From positions 153,050-217,049 of the forward strand of contig NZ_JAUUTW010000006.1 of assembly GCF_030676415.1 (NCBI RefSeq): a DNA stretch of 64,000 nt, read 5' to 3'. This DNA is from Peribacillus frigoritolerans (GTDB taxonomy: Bacteria; Bacillota; Bacilli; Bacillales; DSM-1321). This document shows positions 53,748 to 62,323 of this stretch, one piece after another (positions within the stretch are counted from its first letter, which is position 1; each line of letters starts with the position of its first letter). The position numbers were made by a program, and so were the translations under genes. The notes under the pieces are model-generated. The model did no database searches. It had not been told where the DNA came from and saw nothing but the letters and a program-made list of their open reading frames with translations.

Positions 53748-54374
53748 ATGGAAACTGAGTGGTTGAAAGTTTTCGATTCCGATCGGATTCAAACCGGCGT
53801 GGCTCCGCGTGAGGAAGTACATAGATTGGGATATTGGCATGAGGTTTTCCATTGCTGGTTCGTCAGTAGGGAAGCGGGTGTGGATTACCTATATCTTCAG
53901 CATCGTTGTGCGATGAAAAAAGATTATCCGAATCTATTGGATATTACGGCTGCCGGCCATTTACTGGCTCATGAAACGGTATACGACGGAGTCAGGGAGA
54001 TCAATGAAGAAATAGGCATTGACGTTTCCTTTGACGAGTTGGTTCCATTAGGGATTATTGAATACCATCAAACGAAAGAAGATTTCATCGACAAAGAACT
54101 GGCAAACGTCTTTCTATATGAAAGTGCACATCGCTTCGATGATTTCACCCTGCAGCCAGAAGAGGTTTCCGGGATGGTGAAAGTTGTGCTGAATGACTTC
54201 GAAGAGCTTTGGGCCGAAGCGAAGGACAGAGTGAATATTAAGGGATTTGAAATGAATCGCGAAGGCCGTAGGATGATGATCGATCGATTAGTTGGACGAG
54301 ATGAGTTCGTGCCGCATGATCTTTCCTATTATGAAAGCATCATTAGATTGATCAGAGAGAACCTCGCTAAATGA
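53748..54374 (+). CDS. NUDIX hydrolase (isopentenyl-diphosphate isomerase-like)
   Basis: A 208-residue protein with an intact NUDIX box: GHLLAHETVYDGVREINEEI ends in GI and carries the REIxEE metal site. The upstream RLGYWHEVFHCWFV strand is typical of the IDI-like NUDIX branch. It should cleave a nucleoside-diphosphate-linked or related substrate, not identifiable here. Confidence 0.87.
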   Translation: METEWLKVFDSDRIQTGVAPREEVHRLGYWHEVFHCWFVSREAGVDYLYLQHRCAMKKDYPNLLDITAAGHLLAHETVYDGVREINEEIGIDVSFDELVPLGIIEYHQTKEDFIDKELANVFLYESAHRFDDFTLQPEEVSGMVKVVLNDFEELWAEAKDRVNIKGFEMNREGRRMMIDRLVGRDEFVPHDLSYYESIIRLIRENLAK

Positions 54375-54378
54375 AAAT

Positions 54379-54421
54379 AAAGCCCCGACAAAACGATTCG
54401 AGTTTTGTCGGGGCTTTTTAA
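54379..54421 (+). terminator. Strong terminator after the NUDIX gene
   Basis: AAAGCCCCGACAAAAC pairs with GTTTTGTCGGGGCTTT around seven bases, followed by T residues. Confidence 0.92.
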
Positions 54422-54733
54422 ACATTAAGTACATCGATCTGTATCTTTCCCGGTAAACGGCAGCCTATTGGCTCGTTTTGTCTCAGCTCGATACGCATAA
54501 GTCCTTAGTTGGTACTTTGTTTGTCCTGAATTGCTCATAGGGATAATGACTTTGTCTCTGTGTTGATTCAGTTGATAAAGCGAGACATACCAGACTGTTA
54601 TAGTGATTGCAGGATGCGAGTTAAAGGAGGTTTCTGTAGTTTTTCATGAACTAGGGAATTTATCACTTGTAAGAATATGACAAAATTGTAAGATGAACAG
54701 TGTACAAATTTTGTTAAGGGGATGAGTGAAATA
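54422..54733. other. Intergenic region, no gene seen
   Basis: About 310 bases before the first DUF2690 gene. An AAAGGAGG at 54614-54621 is not followed by a usable ORF. The promoter of the DUF2690 pair should lie in the last 60 bases. Confidence 0.4.
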
Positions 54734-55195
54734 ATGAAAAAAATGGTTTTAAGCATTTCATTTTTTGTAGCTTTTTTAGTCTTTTTTGGCTCCCTTGATT
54801 CTTTTGCGAGCAAAGCATCAGCAGAAACACACACTTATGATGGAAAAAGTCCTTACTATAATAGTTGTGCGAATAGCGCAGTCACGAAGAAGTCCGTGAA
54901 AATTTATGCCAACGGTGCTTCTGCCAATTTGGAGTTGAAATTCAGCACAACTTGCAAAACGGCTTGGGCAAAGATCACTCTAAGCAGACCGGCTAAAACA
55001 GATGGGGAGGCAACGGCATTGGTTGTTCGAAATACTGATAATAAACAATTTAGCTGTGCATCTCCTGGAGGAAATGGTGAAATAAATAAAGGTCAAACGT
55101 CATGCTATACACCAATGGTATATGATTTAGATCCGCGAAAAGCAAAAGCGGTCGCTTTTTGGCCATATACAGCAGGTGAAACCGACTGGTATTAA
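54734..55195 (+). CDS. Secreted DUF2690 protein, copy 1
   Basis: A protein of about 153 residues with a signal peptide (MKKMVLSISFFVAFLVFFGS... cleaved near ASA) and a DUF2690 domain beginning THTYDGKSPYYNSCANSA. Four Cys (in NSCANS, STTCKT, FSCAS, TSCYTP) suggest two disulfides in the exported form. ATG 54722 in the same frame abuts GGGG, so 54734 is preferred. The family is common in actinobacteria and some Bacilli, with unknown function. Confidence 0.82.
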   Translation: MKKMVLSISFFVAFLVFFGSLDSFASKASAETHTYDGKSPYYNSCANSAVTKKSVKIYANGASANLELKFSTTCKTAWAKITLSRPAKTDGEATALVVRNTDNKQFSCASPGGNGEINKGQTSCYTPMVYDLDPRKAKAVAFWPYTAGETDWY

Positions 55196-55246
55196 TGAAA
55201 AAGGAAAAGCCTTCATCTATTTTTATGCAAAGGAAGGATGAATGAA

Positions 55247-55723
55247 TTGAATAAAAAGCTTAAAATGATAGGTTTATCCATGGTGATGACACTGTCGATG
55301 TTTCTTGTCGACTTTGGATTTGGGAAAAATCAAGCACTGGCCGAAACACACACCTATGATGGGAAAAGTCCATACTATAATAGCTGTGCAAGTTCGGCGG
55401 TAACGAAGGATAAAAAATGGATCGATTCCAATTCGTACGTAGAATTGAAATTCAGCACTGTCTGTAAAACCGCCTGGGCAAAAGTGACCGTAACTCGCCC
55501 TGCCGTGTACAACCATGAAGCGGATGCCAGGATCGTCCGAAGTACTGATGGTAAAGCCTATACATGCGCCAGTTCCGGGGGCAATGGTGTTGTGAATATC
55601 GGGCAGACCGCGTGCTATACACCAATGGTATATGATTATGACCCGCGCAAAGCACAGGCCCAAGGGATACATGCGATCCCTAATAGTGATGCATATAAAA
55701 AAGCGGTGACCATTTGGTACTAA
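55247..55723 (+). CDS. Secreted DUF2690 protein, copy 2
   Basis: A paralogue of the preceding gene with the same signal peptide plan and all four Cys, sharing ETHTYDGKSPYYNSCA and CYTPMVYD segments. TTG 55247 is spaced 9 bases from AAAGGAAGG; ATG 55238 touches that site. It has a longer C-terminus (AQGIHAIPNSDAYKKAVTIW). A tandem duplication followed by divergence. Confidence 0.82.
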   Translation: MNKKLKMIGLSMVMTLSMFLVDFGFGKNQALAETHTYDGKSPYYNSCASSAVTKDKKWIDSNSYVELKFSTVCKTAWAKVTVTRPAVYNHEADARIVRSTDGKAYTCASSGGNGVVNIGQTACYTPMVYDYDPRKAQAQGIHAIPNSDAYKKAVTIWY

Positions 55724-55732
55724 AAACAAAGA

Positions 55733-55771
55733 CGCAAAAAAGCATCCTAATAGTCGGATGCTTTTTTTACG
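55733..55771. terminator. Bidirectional terminator
   Basis: AAAAAAGCATCC pairs with GGATGCTTTTTT, eight-base loop, between the converging DUF2690 and adaB genes. Confidence 0.88.
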
Positions 55772-55783
55772 GTCGGATTGTAC

Positions 55784-56308
55784 TCACGCTTTCATTTCTG
55801 CTTCCAATTGAAGGAGAAATTGTTTCATCTCCGTACCTCCCCGGTAACCGGTAATGGCCCCGTTTTTTCCGATAACCCGGTGACATGGCACCGTGATCAG
55901 AACAGGGTTGGCACCAATGGCCGTACCGACCGCCCGAACAGCTGCAGGTCTTTGGATGAGGTGGGCGATATCGGAATAGGAACAGGTTTTTCCATAAGGT
56001 ATTTGATTCAGCGCTGCCCAAATTTCTTGTTGAAAGGGCGTGCCTTTTACATCCGCTGGAATTGAGAAAGTCTGCCTGGTTCCTTCGAAATATTCTTGAA
56101 GTTCTTTTAGATAGGGATTTAATGCTTTTTCATTTTCAACAAGGCTCGCCATTGGAAAGCGTTTTTGTAACCAAGACTTCAGTTCTTCATACGTTTGACC
56201 GGGGGAGCCTACATAGCAAAGGCCTTTTTCCGTCTTGGCCACATATAATTGCCACTTATCATAATGCAATATGGCCCAATCAATGGTTTGTTCTTTATCA
56301 TTCTTCAT
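55784..56308 (-). CDS. adaB: O6-methylguanine-DNA methyltransferase
   Basis: A protein of about 174 residues. The active-site Cys lies in VPCHRVIG and the preceding segment IPYGKTCSYSDIA is the DNA-binding wing region of Ogt/AdaB. It transfers alkyl groups from O6-alkylguanine to itself. Its start lies within the end of adaA, so the two are coupled; GTG 56317 is an alternative start. Confidence 0.92.
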   Translation of the reverse strand: MKNDKEQTIDWAILHYDKWQLYVAKTEKGLCYVGSPGQTYEELKSWLQKRFPMASLVENEKALNPYLKELQEYFEGTRQTFSIPADVKGTPFQQEIWAALNQIPYGKTCSYSDIAHLIQRPAAVRAVGTAIGANPVLITVPCHRVIGKNGAITGYRGGTEMKQFLLQLEAEMKA

Positions 56309-56894
56309 TTTCTTCACGCTCCAAAGCTTGAGTTTTGAGATAAGCTTTCCGATATCCTGAAGGGGTATTCCCCATTTTCCTTTTGAATAGCGTCATGAAA
56401 TAGGGTGTACTGGAGAACCCGACAGCCAAGCCTATTTCAGTTGTCGACTGTTCGGAGTTTTCCAACAGCCTCCTTGCTTTTTCAAGGCGAAGCCGTTGAA
56501 TGTATTCAGTGGGCGATATCCCCTTCACACGCTTGAATGATCGTTGTAAATGATAGGGGCTGCCGTGGGAAATATCCGCCAATTTGTTCAAAGTGAGGGG
56601 TTCGCTGTAATGGGTGTCGATCCATTCGGCTATTTGTTCAACCCATTCTTCTGTCGGCAAATTCAGTCCTTCCGGTTTACATCGTTTACAAGGCCGAAAA
56701 CCTTCTTCCAAAGCCATCATGGCATTTTTGAATATCTTCACGTTTTCCTTATTCGGCACCCTGGATTTACAGGAAGGCCTGCAAAAGATGCCCGTCGTCA
56801 TTACTCCATATAAAAAATGATCATCATATGCTGAATCACAATCTATAATAGCTTTCCAATATTCATTCGGGAAATCTGCTTTTTTCGGATTCAT
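56298..56894 (-). CDS. adaA: AdaA methylphosphotriester-sensing activator
   Basis: A protein of about 198 residues: an N-terminal Ada zinc domain with C38, C42, C69 and C72 (GIFCRPSCKSR, CKRCKP), where C38 accepts the methyl group, and a C-terminal AraC helix-turn-helix (LADISHGSPYHLQRSFKRV). Methylation turns it into an activator of the adaptive response. ATG 56894 follows GGAGAGGTG; the longer frame to 56981 lacks a site. Confidence 0.93.
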   Translation of the reverse strand: MNPKKADFPNEYWKAIIDCDSAYDDHFLYGVMTTGIFCRPSCKSRVPNKENVKIFKNAMMALEEGFRPCKRCKPEGLNLPTEEWVEQIAEWIDTHYSEPLTLNKLADISHGSPYHLQRSFKRVKGISPTEYIQRLRLEKARRLLENSEQSTTEIGLAVGFSSTPYFMTLFKRKMGNTPSGYRKAYLKTQALEREENEE

Positions 56895-56913
56895 CACATT
56901 CACCTCTCCATTT

Positions 56914-56919
56914 AGTATA
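56914..56919 (-). promoter_or_regulatory. Candidate adaA -10
   Basis: TATACT on the minus strand, 20-25 bases before the adaA start, with no good -35 (activator-type promoter). Repeat 1 (56956-56972) lies directly upstream. Confidence 0.4.
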
Positions 56920-56955
56920 CAAGAAAGGGTTGATATACAAACATTTTGATAATAT

Positions 56956-56972
56956 AAAAGCAAGATAACGTA
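56956..56972 (+). promoter_or_regulatory. Putative Ada box, copy 1
   Basis: AAAAGCAAGATAACGTA, identical to a second copy at 57054-57070. It starts with AAAGCAA, similar to the AAAGCGCA Ada box of E. coli. It lies upstream of the adaA promoter. Confidence 0.6.
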
Positions 56973-57053
56973 ATAATTCAATAAGTGAAAAGTTGGGGAG
57001 GATGACTATTGGTCTGTTAAAATAAGGGAGTTGATGAATCACTATTTGAAGGG

Positions 57054-57070
57054 AAAAGCAAGATAACGTA
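57054..57070 (+). promoter_or_regulatory. Putative Ada box, copy 2
   Basis: Exact 17-base copy of the element at 56956. It overlaps the weak -35 of alkA, 12 bases before a candidate -10 TAGAAT (57083-57088). Confidence 0.6.
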
Positions 57071-57116
57071 CCCATTTATCATTAGAATAAAAAGAATAGG
57101 CCAAAGGAGGAGCAGA

Positions 57117-58043
57117 ATGAAAGAGACATTATCAAATGATGAAGGCATGATTGAATTGAGAATCCGTGCACCAAAAGAGTTTAGTTTTTCGGAAAATCTT
57201 AAATACTTATCAAGATCCTCCAATGAATGTCTGTTCGATATTGTTGATCAAAAAATTTATCGAGCACTTGTTGTCGAAAACGAGGCACTTTTAATAGAAA
57301 TCAGTACGATGAATGAAACGGAGCTGACCGTTCGATTTCCAGGAAGAATTGCACCATTGGATAATAAGGTAAAGAATGCTGTTTCCCAATATATTCGTCA
57401 CTGGTTCGATCTTGAGACAAATCTGCTTCCTTTTTATGAGTTGGCCCAAAATGACCCTTTATTGCAAAAGCCGGTAAGCCAATTCTTCGGTTTGAGAAAT
57501 ATGGGCATCCCTGATTTATTTGAAGCGATTGCCTGGGGAATACTTGGACAGCAGATTAACTTGACTTATGCCTATACCTTGAAACGGAGGCTTGTGGAGG
57601 GATTTGGTGATTTTGTTGAATTTGAAGGAAAGCAATATTGGCTATTTCCGAAGCCTGATGTGATCGCAAAATTGACGGTCGAAGATTTTGCCGATTTGAG
57701 GATGACGGTGAAGAAGTGTGAATATTTAATAGCTGTTGCTCAACTGATTGCAGAAGGAGAACTTACAAAAGAAAAGCTTTTGAATGCAAAGAATGTAAAA
57801 GAGGCTGAAAAAATGCTGACCAAAATACGGGGAATCGGCCCCTGGACAGCGAACTATGTCTTGATGCGGTGCTTGCGTTTTCCAGCAGCCTTTCCCATCG
57901 ATGACGTCGGGCTGCATAATTCCATGAAACTGGTCATGCAAACGGAAGTAAAACCAACGAAAGCGGAAATCCAGAAACTATCGGAAGCGTGGGCCGATTG
58001 GGAATCCTATGCGACCTTCTATTTATGGAGATTGCTATATTGA
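57117..58043 (+). CDS. alkA: DNA-3-methyladenine glycosylase (AlkA type)
   Basis: A 308-residue helix-hairpin-helix glycosylase. The HhH motif is in LTKIRGIGPWTANYVLM and the catalytic Asp in FPIDDVGLHN. It excises alkylated purines. It is divergent from adaA-adaB, as in the B. subtilis adaptive-response locus, and shares a 17-base repeat element with adaA. AAAGGAGGA precedes ATG. Confidence 0.93.
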   Translation: MKETLSNDEGMIELRIRAPKEFSFSENLKYLSRSSNECLFDIVDQKIYRALVVENEALLIEISTMNETELTVRFPGRIAPLDNKVKNAVSQYIRHWFDLETNLLPFYELAQNDPLLQKPVSQFFGLRNMGIPDLFEAIAWGILGQQINLTYAYTLKRRLVEGFGDFVEFEGKQYWLFPKPDVIAKLTVEDFADLRMTVKKCEYLIAVAQLIAEGELTKEKLLNAKNVKEAEKMLTKIRGIGPWTANYVLMRCLRFPAAFPIDDVGLHNSMKLVMQTEVKPTKAEIQKLSEAWADWESYATFYLWRLLY

Positions 58044-58182
58044 ATTGGTGTATATTCCTATTTTCGGAGATAAATTGCATTTCCAGCCCAAACACCTTTA
58101 GTCCATATATTATAACTTATTACATTCAATCTTATAGAGGTGAATGACCATGTATTGCAAATCAATTCATTTAGCTGTTTTT

Positions 58183-58226
58183 GAAAAAATGCTCAAAGGA
58201 GATGTTTCCTTTGAGCATTTTATATT
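58183..58226. terminator. Terminator between alkA and the converging membrane gene
   Basis: AAAATGCTCAAAGGA pairs with TCCTTTGAGCATTTT around a short loop, with A and T tracts outside. Confidence 0.85.
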
Positions 58227-58585
58227 TCAGGTTGTTTTGCTTTCTTCCAATACGAATAGATATGGCAGCAAGACAGAAGCAGCACTATCCAAAGAAAAAC
58301 ATCATTAAGGGAAATGCCTATCGCTGATCGTCCCCCTAAAGCGGTCAACACTCCCACCACGGAAAGGAGGTAAAAGGTGTACAACAATTGCTCCTTGAAC
58401 TTCGCACCATGATCGGCACGACCATCTTTCTTAAATAGGACACTGAGAAATAAACCGATCATAACCCCAAGAAGTACCTCAGGTGAAAAGATATCAGAAA
58501 GAAAAAAGACTGGAAAAAAATCATAAATAAGCAAAAGGGTGATGATGATCATATAAATCATTTGAAAAGGATTCAAGAAATTCAT
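58220..58585 (-). CDS. Small membrane protein, unknown function
   Basis: A 121-residue protein with about four hydrophobic helices and a central basic loop (FKKDGRADHGAKFKE). GGGAGTG precedes ATG. Family not recognised. Confidence 0.6.
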   Translation of the reverse strand: MNFLNPFQMIYMIIITLLLIYDFFPVFFLSDIFSPEVLLGVMIGLFLSVLFKKDGRADHGAKFKEQLLYTFYLLSVVGVLTALGGRSAIGISLNDVFLWIVLLLSCCHIYSYWKKAKQPEI

Positions 58586-58758
58586 TTCGCACTCCCTTTT
58601 TTGTTAAATTTTACCTTGTTTTATTGCTTAAATCCTTTCATTTTTGAATGTGGCGAAATATACGGCCAACAATGTTCAATATTTAATAGAAATGGTAAAA
58701 TCATTATGCTCCTATAAAATTTAGAGAATGAAAATGAAAATAGAGGATGCTGTTGAAT

Positions 58759-60354
58759 ATGAGGAAAGTATCACTGGAAACCAAGATTCTCGGGTTAGTC
58801 TTATCGTTGAGCCTGTTTTTGATTCTTTTATTGACGACTACTTTTTCCTATATGGAAGGAAGGCAGATAGCGAAGGATAAAGGTCAATTGGCGTTGGAAC
58901 TTTCAAAGACGATTAGCTTCATGCCTACCGTTACAGAGGCGTTTGAAACGGATGATCCCGCTGGCACAATCCAGCCGATTGTCGAAAAGATCCGCAGGGA
59001 AACAGGGGCTGAGTTCATTGTTGTAGGGAATACAGAGGGAATTCGCTATTCCCATCCGCTGGCTTCTGAAATTGGGAAGCGGATGGAGGGCGGGGATAAT
59101 AGCAGGGCCATTCGGGAAGGCGAATATTATGTCTCCGAAGCGGCAGGATCACTCGGTCTTTCCATTCGGGGGAAGTCACCGGTATTCAATGAGGATGGGA
59201 AAATAATTGGGATCGTTTCGGTCGGTTTTTTAGTGGACGATGTCCGCGCCCAAATTTTTAAGGATTTGTCCAAAGAGATGATTGTATCTTTAGTGGCCAT
59301 CATGATATCGATCATTGGCAGTTATATGCTGGCAAGGAGCATACGTAAAGATACATTGGGGCTGGAACCATTTGAAATCGCCAATTTATATAAAGAAAAA
59401 AATGCAGTGCTTCAATCGGTGAAAGAAGGGATTCTGGCCATTGACCCAAATGGGTTGATTACCTCGATGAATCAGCCGGCGAAAAAATTGCTGGATATTA
59501 AAGAGTCCGTTCGCCATTTGAACGTGGATGGCCTATTTCCTTCGAAATATTTATTCGAAGTGCTGAAGTCCGGTGAACCGCAAATGGATAAGGAGATTTC
59601 ATGGAAAGACAAATCCGTTATCGTTAATTGTACGCCAATCTTCGATAGTGAAGGGGTAAGCGGTGTTGTCGCTTCGTTCCGTGATCGAACGGAAATTGAG
59701 GAAATGGTCAACACATTATCTGAAGTGAAGATGCATTCAGAGGATTTAAGGGCACAAACCCATGAATTTACCAATAAATTATACGTCCTTTCAGGATTGA
59801 TACAATTAGGGGAATACGATGAAGCAATAGATATGATTCAAAGCGAAACATCCGAATTGCATTCCCTGAACCGTGTCGTGTTCGAACAGATAAAGGATAC
59901 AAAAGTACAAGCCCTGTTACTTGGTAAGATAGGGAAAGCCTCGGAGAAGAAGATCATCTTTGAAATAGACGCACAAAGTTACCTAGAGAAACTCCCTGAT
60001 CATATAAAATTGTCACAACTAACATTGATTCTAGGCAACATTATCGATAATGCACTTGAAGCGGTTTCAAGCATGGAAGAGCCGCTCGTGAAATTTTTCG
60101 CCACAGATATCGGAAATGATATGGTATTTGAAGTGAGTGATAACGGAAAAGGAATACCTGAGGATGCCATCGCCCATATTTTCGATCGGGGTTTCACTTC
60201 GAAAAACAGCGGAAGTCCGAGTGGTTATGGACTTTCGAATGCTGATCATGTCGTAAAAGAGCTGGGCGGCATCATCGAAGTTCAAAGCGAGGATGGAAAC
60301 ACCATATTCACCGTGTATCTTCCTAAAGAACAGAGAGGAGGGAAAGAATGCTGA
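58759..60354 (+). CDS. CitS/DcuS-type sensor histidine kinase, copy 2
   Basis: A kinase of about 531 residues with the same plan as the 44.4 kb copy: helix 1, extracytoplasmic PAS (RYSHPLASEIGKR, GIVSVGFLV), helix 2, cytosolic PAS, H-box THEFTNKLYVLSGLI, and HATPase_c (SDNGKGIP, GYGLSNADH). The start is uncertain between ATG 58747, TTG 58753 and ATG 58759; spacing from GAGG favours one of the latter two. It probably senses a di- or tricarboxylate and feeds the coupled regulator. Confidence 0.87.
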   Translation: MRKVSLETKILGLVLSLSLFLILLLTTTFSYMEGRQIAKDKGQLALELSKTISFMPTVTEAFETDDPAGTIQPIVEKIRRETGAEFIVVGNTEGIRYSHPLASEIGKRMEGGDNSRAIREGEYYVSEAAGSLGLSIRGKSPVFNEDGKIIGIVSVGFLVDDVRAQIFKDLSKEMIVSLVAIMISIIGSYMLARSIRKDTLGLEPFEIANLYKEKNAVLQSVKEGILAIDPNGLITSMNQPAKKLLDIKESVRHLNVDGLFPSKYLFEVLKSGEPQMDKEISWKDKSVIVNCTPIFDSEGVSGVVASFRDRTEIEEMVNTLSEVKMHSEDLRAQTHEFTNKLYVLSGLIQLGEYDEAIDMIQSETSELHSLNRVVFEQIKDTKVQALLLGKIGKASEKKIIFEIDAQSYLEKLPDHIKLSQLTLILGNIIDNALEAVSSMEEPLVKFFATDIGNDMVFEVSDNGKGIPEDAIAHIFDRGFTSKNSGSPSGYGLSNADHVVKELGGIIEVQSEDGNTIFTVYLPKEQRGGKEC

Positions 60355-61037
60355 AGATAAGAGCAGTCATCGCAGAAGATGATTTTCGTGTAGCGGATAT
60401 CCATGAAAAATTCTTAAAAAACTTTGATGAAATAGAAGTGGTCGGAAAAGCCGTCAATGCCAAAAAAACGCTTCGGATCTTGGAACAAAAAAGCCCGGAT
60501 CTGCTTTTGCTTGATGTCTATATGCCAGATCAGCTTGGTACAGACCTCCTTCCGGACATACGGAAAAAATTCCCGAATGTGGATATCATCATGATTACCG
60601 CGGCAACGGATAAAGAACAACTTGAAAAGGCGCTTCACTATGGTGTAGAGAATTATTTAATTAAACCAGTGGAAATGAAGCGCTTCAACCAAGTAATCGA
60701 AGAGTATCTGAAGAAAGTCCATCTGATGAAATCCAAACAAGAAATAGATCAGGATTTTGTTGATCTCATTTTGAAAAAGGGATCTTCGGTTTCGGAAACG
60801 AACGATGGGCCGGCCTTACCGAAAGGGGTCGACGAAATCACTTTGGCGAAAGTGATCGAGGTACTCGAAGCAAGCGATATCGGTTTGTCGGCTGAGCAAG
60901 TTAGCGGTCAGATCGGTGCTTCCAGGACAACTGCGAGACGCTATCTGGAATACTTGATATCCGTTAAGAAATGTAAAGCGGAAGTCGTATACGGGGTAGT
61001 GGGAAGACCTGAGCGAAGATATTATAAAATTCAATAG
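60348..61037 (+). CDS. CitT-type response regulator, copy 2
   Basis: A 229-residue CitB-family regulator (EDDFRV, Asp in LLLLDVYMPDQLG, LIKPV, C-terminal SAEQVSGQIGASRTTARRYL). It overlaps its kinase by 7 bases and follows AGAGGAGGG. The likely target is the CitMHS gene at 62.3 kb. Confidence 0.9.
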   Translation: MLKIRAVIAEDDFRVADIHEKFLKNFDEIEVVGKAVNAKKTLRILEQKSPDLLLLDVYMPDQLGTDLLPDIRKKFPNVDIIMITAATDKEQLEKALHYGVENYLIKPVEMKRFNQVIEEYLKKVHLMKSKQEIDQDFVDLILKKGSSVSETNDGPALPKGVDEITLAKVIEVLEASDIGLSAEQVSGQIGASRTTARRYLEYLISVKKCKAEVVYGVVGRPERRYYKIQ

Positions 61038-61043
61038 AATTAA

Positions 61044-61081
61044 GTGTGGAACACCTTCAAGATTGGAGGTGTTTTTTTTTG
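61044..61081 (+). terminator. Terminator after the second CitT-type gene
   Basis: AACACCTTC pairs with GGAGGTGTT and is followed by eight T residues. Confidence 0.88.
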
Positions 61082-61185
61082 ATGCTGTACAGCAGTTAAA
61101 ATGCTTTGAAAGATTTCAAAAAAAGCAATATATGTCAAAAGAATGATGTTTTAATCTGTTATCTTATTCTTAAGGAGGTTCGGAA

Positions 61186-62067
61186 ATGAGATACAGTCCC
61201 ATCATTCAAAAAACGATTGAATATATAGAGAATAGCTTACAAGACGAATTGTCCTTGGAGAACATCGCACGATTCGCAGGTTTTTCGAAGTTTCATTATC
61301 ATCGAGTTTTTCACAAGGAGGTTGGCGTGACCGTATCAGAATATATTCGATATCGAAGAATCGCCAATGCAGCTAACATGTTGCTTTATACGGATGAAAA
61401 AATAATTGACATTGCTTTATATTACCGCTTTGAAACACAAGAATCCTTTACTCGTTCATTTAAGAAATATTATGAATTGCCGCCAGGGCAATATCGGAAA
61501 CTCGTAAGTAAATTAACCTTGCAAAAGGAGGAAATGACGATGAAAAACGAACAACTATTAAAAGGATGGAATTTAAGCGGGAGTCATCCATTCAATTATA
61601 AAATGGGAATTGACAGGGAGATATTCCATAAAGGCCAGGCATCAGGTTTCCTGAAATCCGTCACTGCGGAATCAAAGGGGGAATTTGCAACGATGATGCA
61701 ACAATTCAAGGCGGAACATTACCTTGGTAAAAGAATGAAACTGTCGGGTTTTTTAAAATCAAAGGATGTTGATGGATTTTGTGGTTTATGGATGAGGGTG
61801 GATAATGCCCTTCATGATGTTTTGCAATTCGACAATATGGGGAATCGGCCCATCGTTAACGATACGGAATGGAACCATTATTATATTGTCTTGGATGTAC
61901 CCGAAAACAGTTCCATCATTTCATTCGGGGTCCTTCTTTCAGGGCGTGGCCAAGTATGGGTCGATGAACTGGAATTTGAGGAAGTCAGTATAGATACACC
62001 AACGACCAATATAGATTACGGCTGTGACCTCCTGGATGGACCGGCAAATTTATCATTTGAAGAATAA
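61186..62067 (+). CDS. AraC-family regulator with jelly-roll-like C-terminal domain
   Basis: A 293-residue protein: AraC helix-turn-helix at about 8-105 (LSLENIARFAGFSKFHYHRVF, PPGQYRK), a linker (EEMTMKNEQLLKG), then a beta-rich domain of 165 residues (GKRMKLSGFLKS, HYYIVLDVPENSS, VWVDELEFEEV) resembling carbohydrate-binding modules. The order DNA-binding first, effector second is inverted relative to AraC. AAGGAGG precedes ATG. It may sense a sugar-like ligand; a link to the flanking citrate genes is not shown. Confidence 0.78.
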   Translation: MRYSPIIQKTIEYIENSLQDELSLENIARFAGFSKFHYHRVFHKEVGVTVSEYIRYRRIANAANMLLYTDEKIIDIALYYRFETQESFTRSFKKYYELPPGQYRKLVSKLTLQKEEMTMKNEQLLKGWNLSGSHPFNYKMGIDREIFHKGQASGFLKSVTAESKGEFATMMQQFKAEHYLGKRMKLSGFLKSKDVDGFCGLWMRVDNALHDVLQFDNMGNRPIVNDTEWNHYYIVLDVPENSSIISFGVLLSGRGQVWVDELEFEEVSIDTPTTNIDYGCDLLDGPANLSFEE

Positions 62068-62255
62068 ATGCGGCAGTTCGTTTAGTATGCCTCTGCCTTG
62101 CATAAAGATTAAGCCACTGTTTGCTTAATAATCGTATCATTTCCTAAAAGAACCCGCCATTCAACCCGGGGAGTGGCGTCCGGTTCGGCCTCGAAAAATC
62201 GCTTCCGTGAACACAATGAACACAATTGACAAAATAGTTTTAAAACACAATAAAT

Positions 62256-62269
62256 TGAAAACGCTTACA
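62256..62269 (+). promoter_or_regulatory. cre site (CcpA) upstream of CitMHS copy 2
   Basis: TGAAAACGCTTACA matches TGWAANCGNTNWCA perfectly. A TTGACA lies at 62226-62231, so the site probably overlaps or follows the promoter. This supports starting the gene at 62324 rather than at 62207. Confidence 0.8.
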
Positions 62270-62323
62270 GATGAAGCGGTTTCATATACAATTTATCTTA
62301 TTAGAAGATTAGGAGTGATAGAT

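Noticed and set aside
56062..56331. Plus-strand ORF opposite adaB/adaA
   Set aside because: Entirely antisense to two secure genes; a shadow frame.
62207..62323. N-terminal extension of the second CitMHS protein
   Set aside because: It overlaps a perfect cre site and a TTGACA, has no ribosome-binding site, and does not match the paralogue, which begins at the equivalent of 62324.
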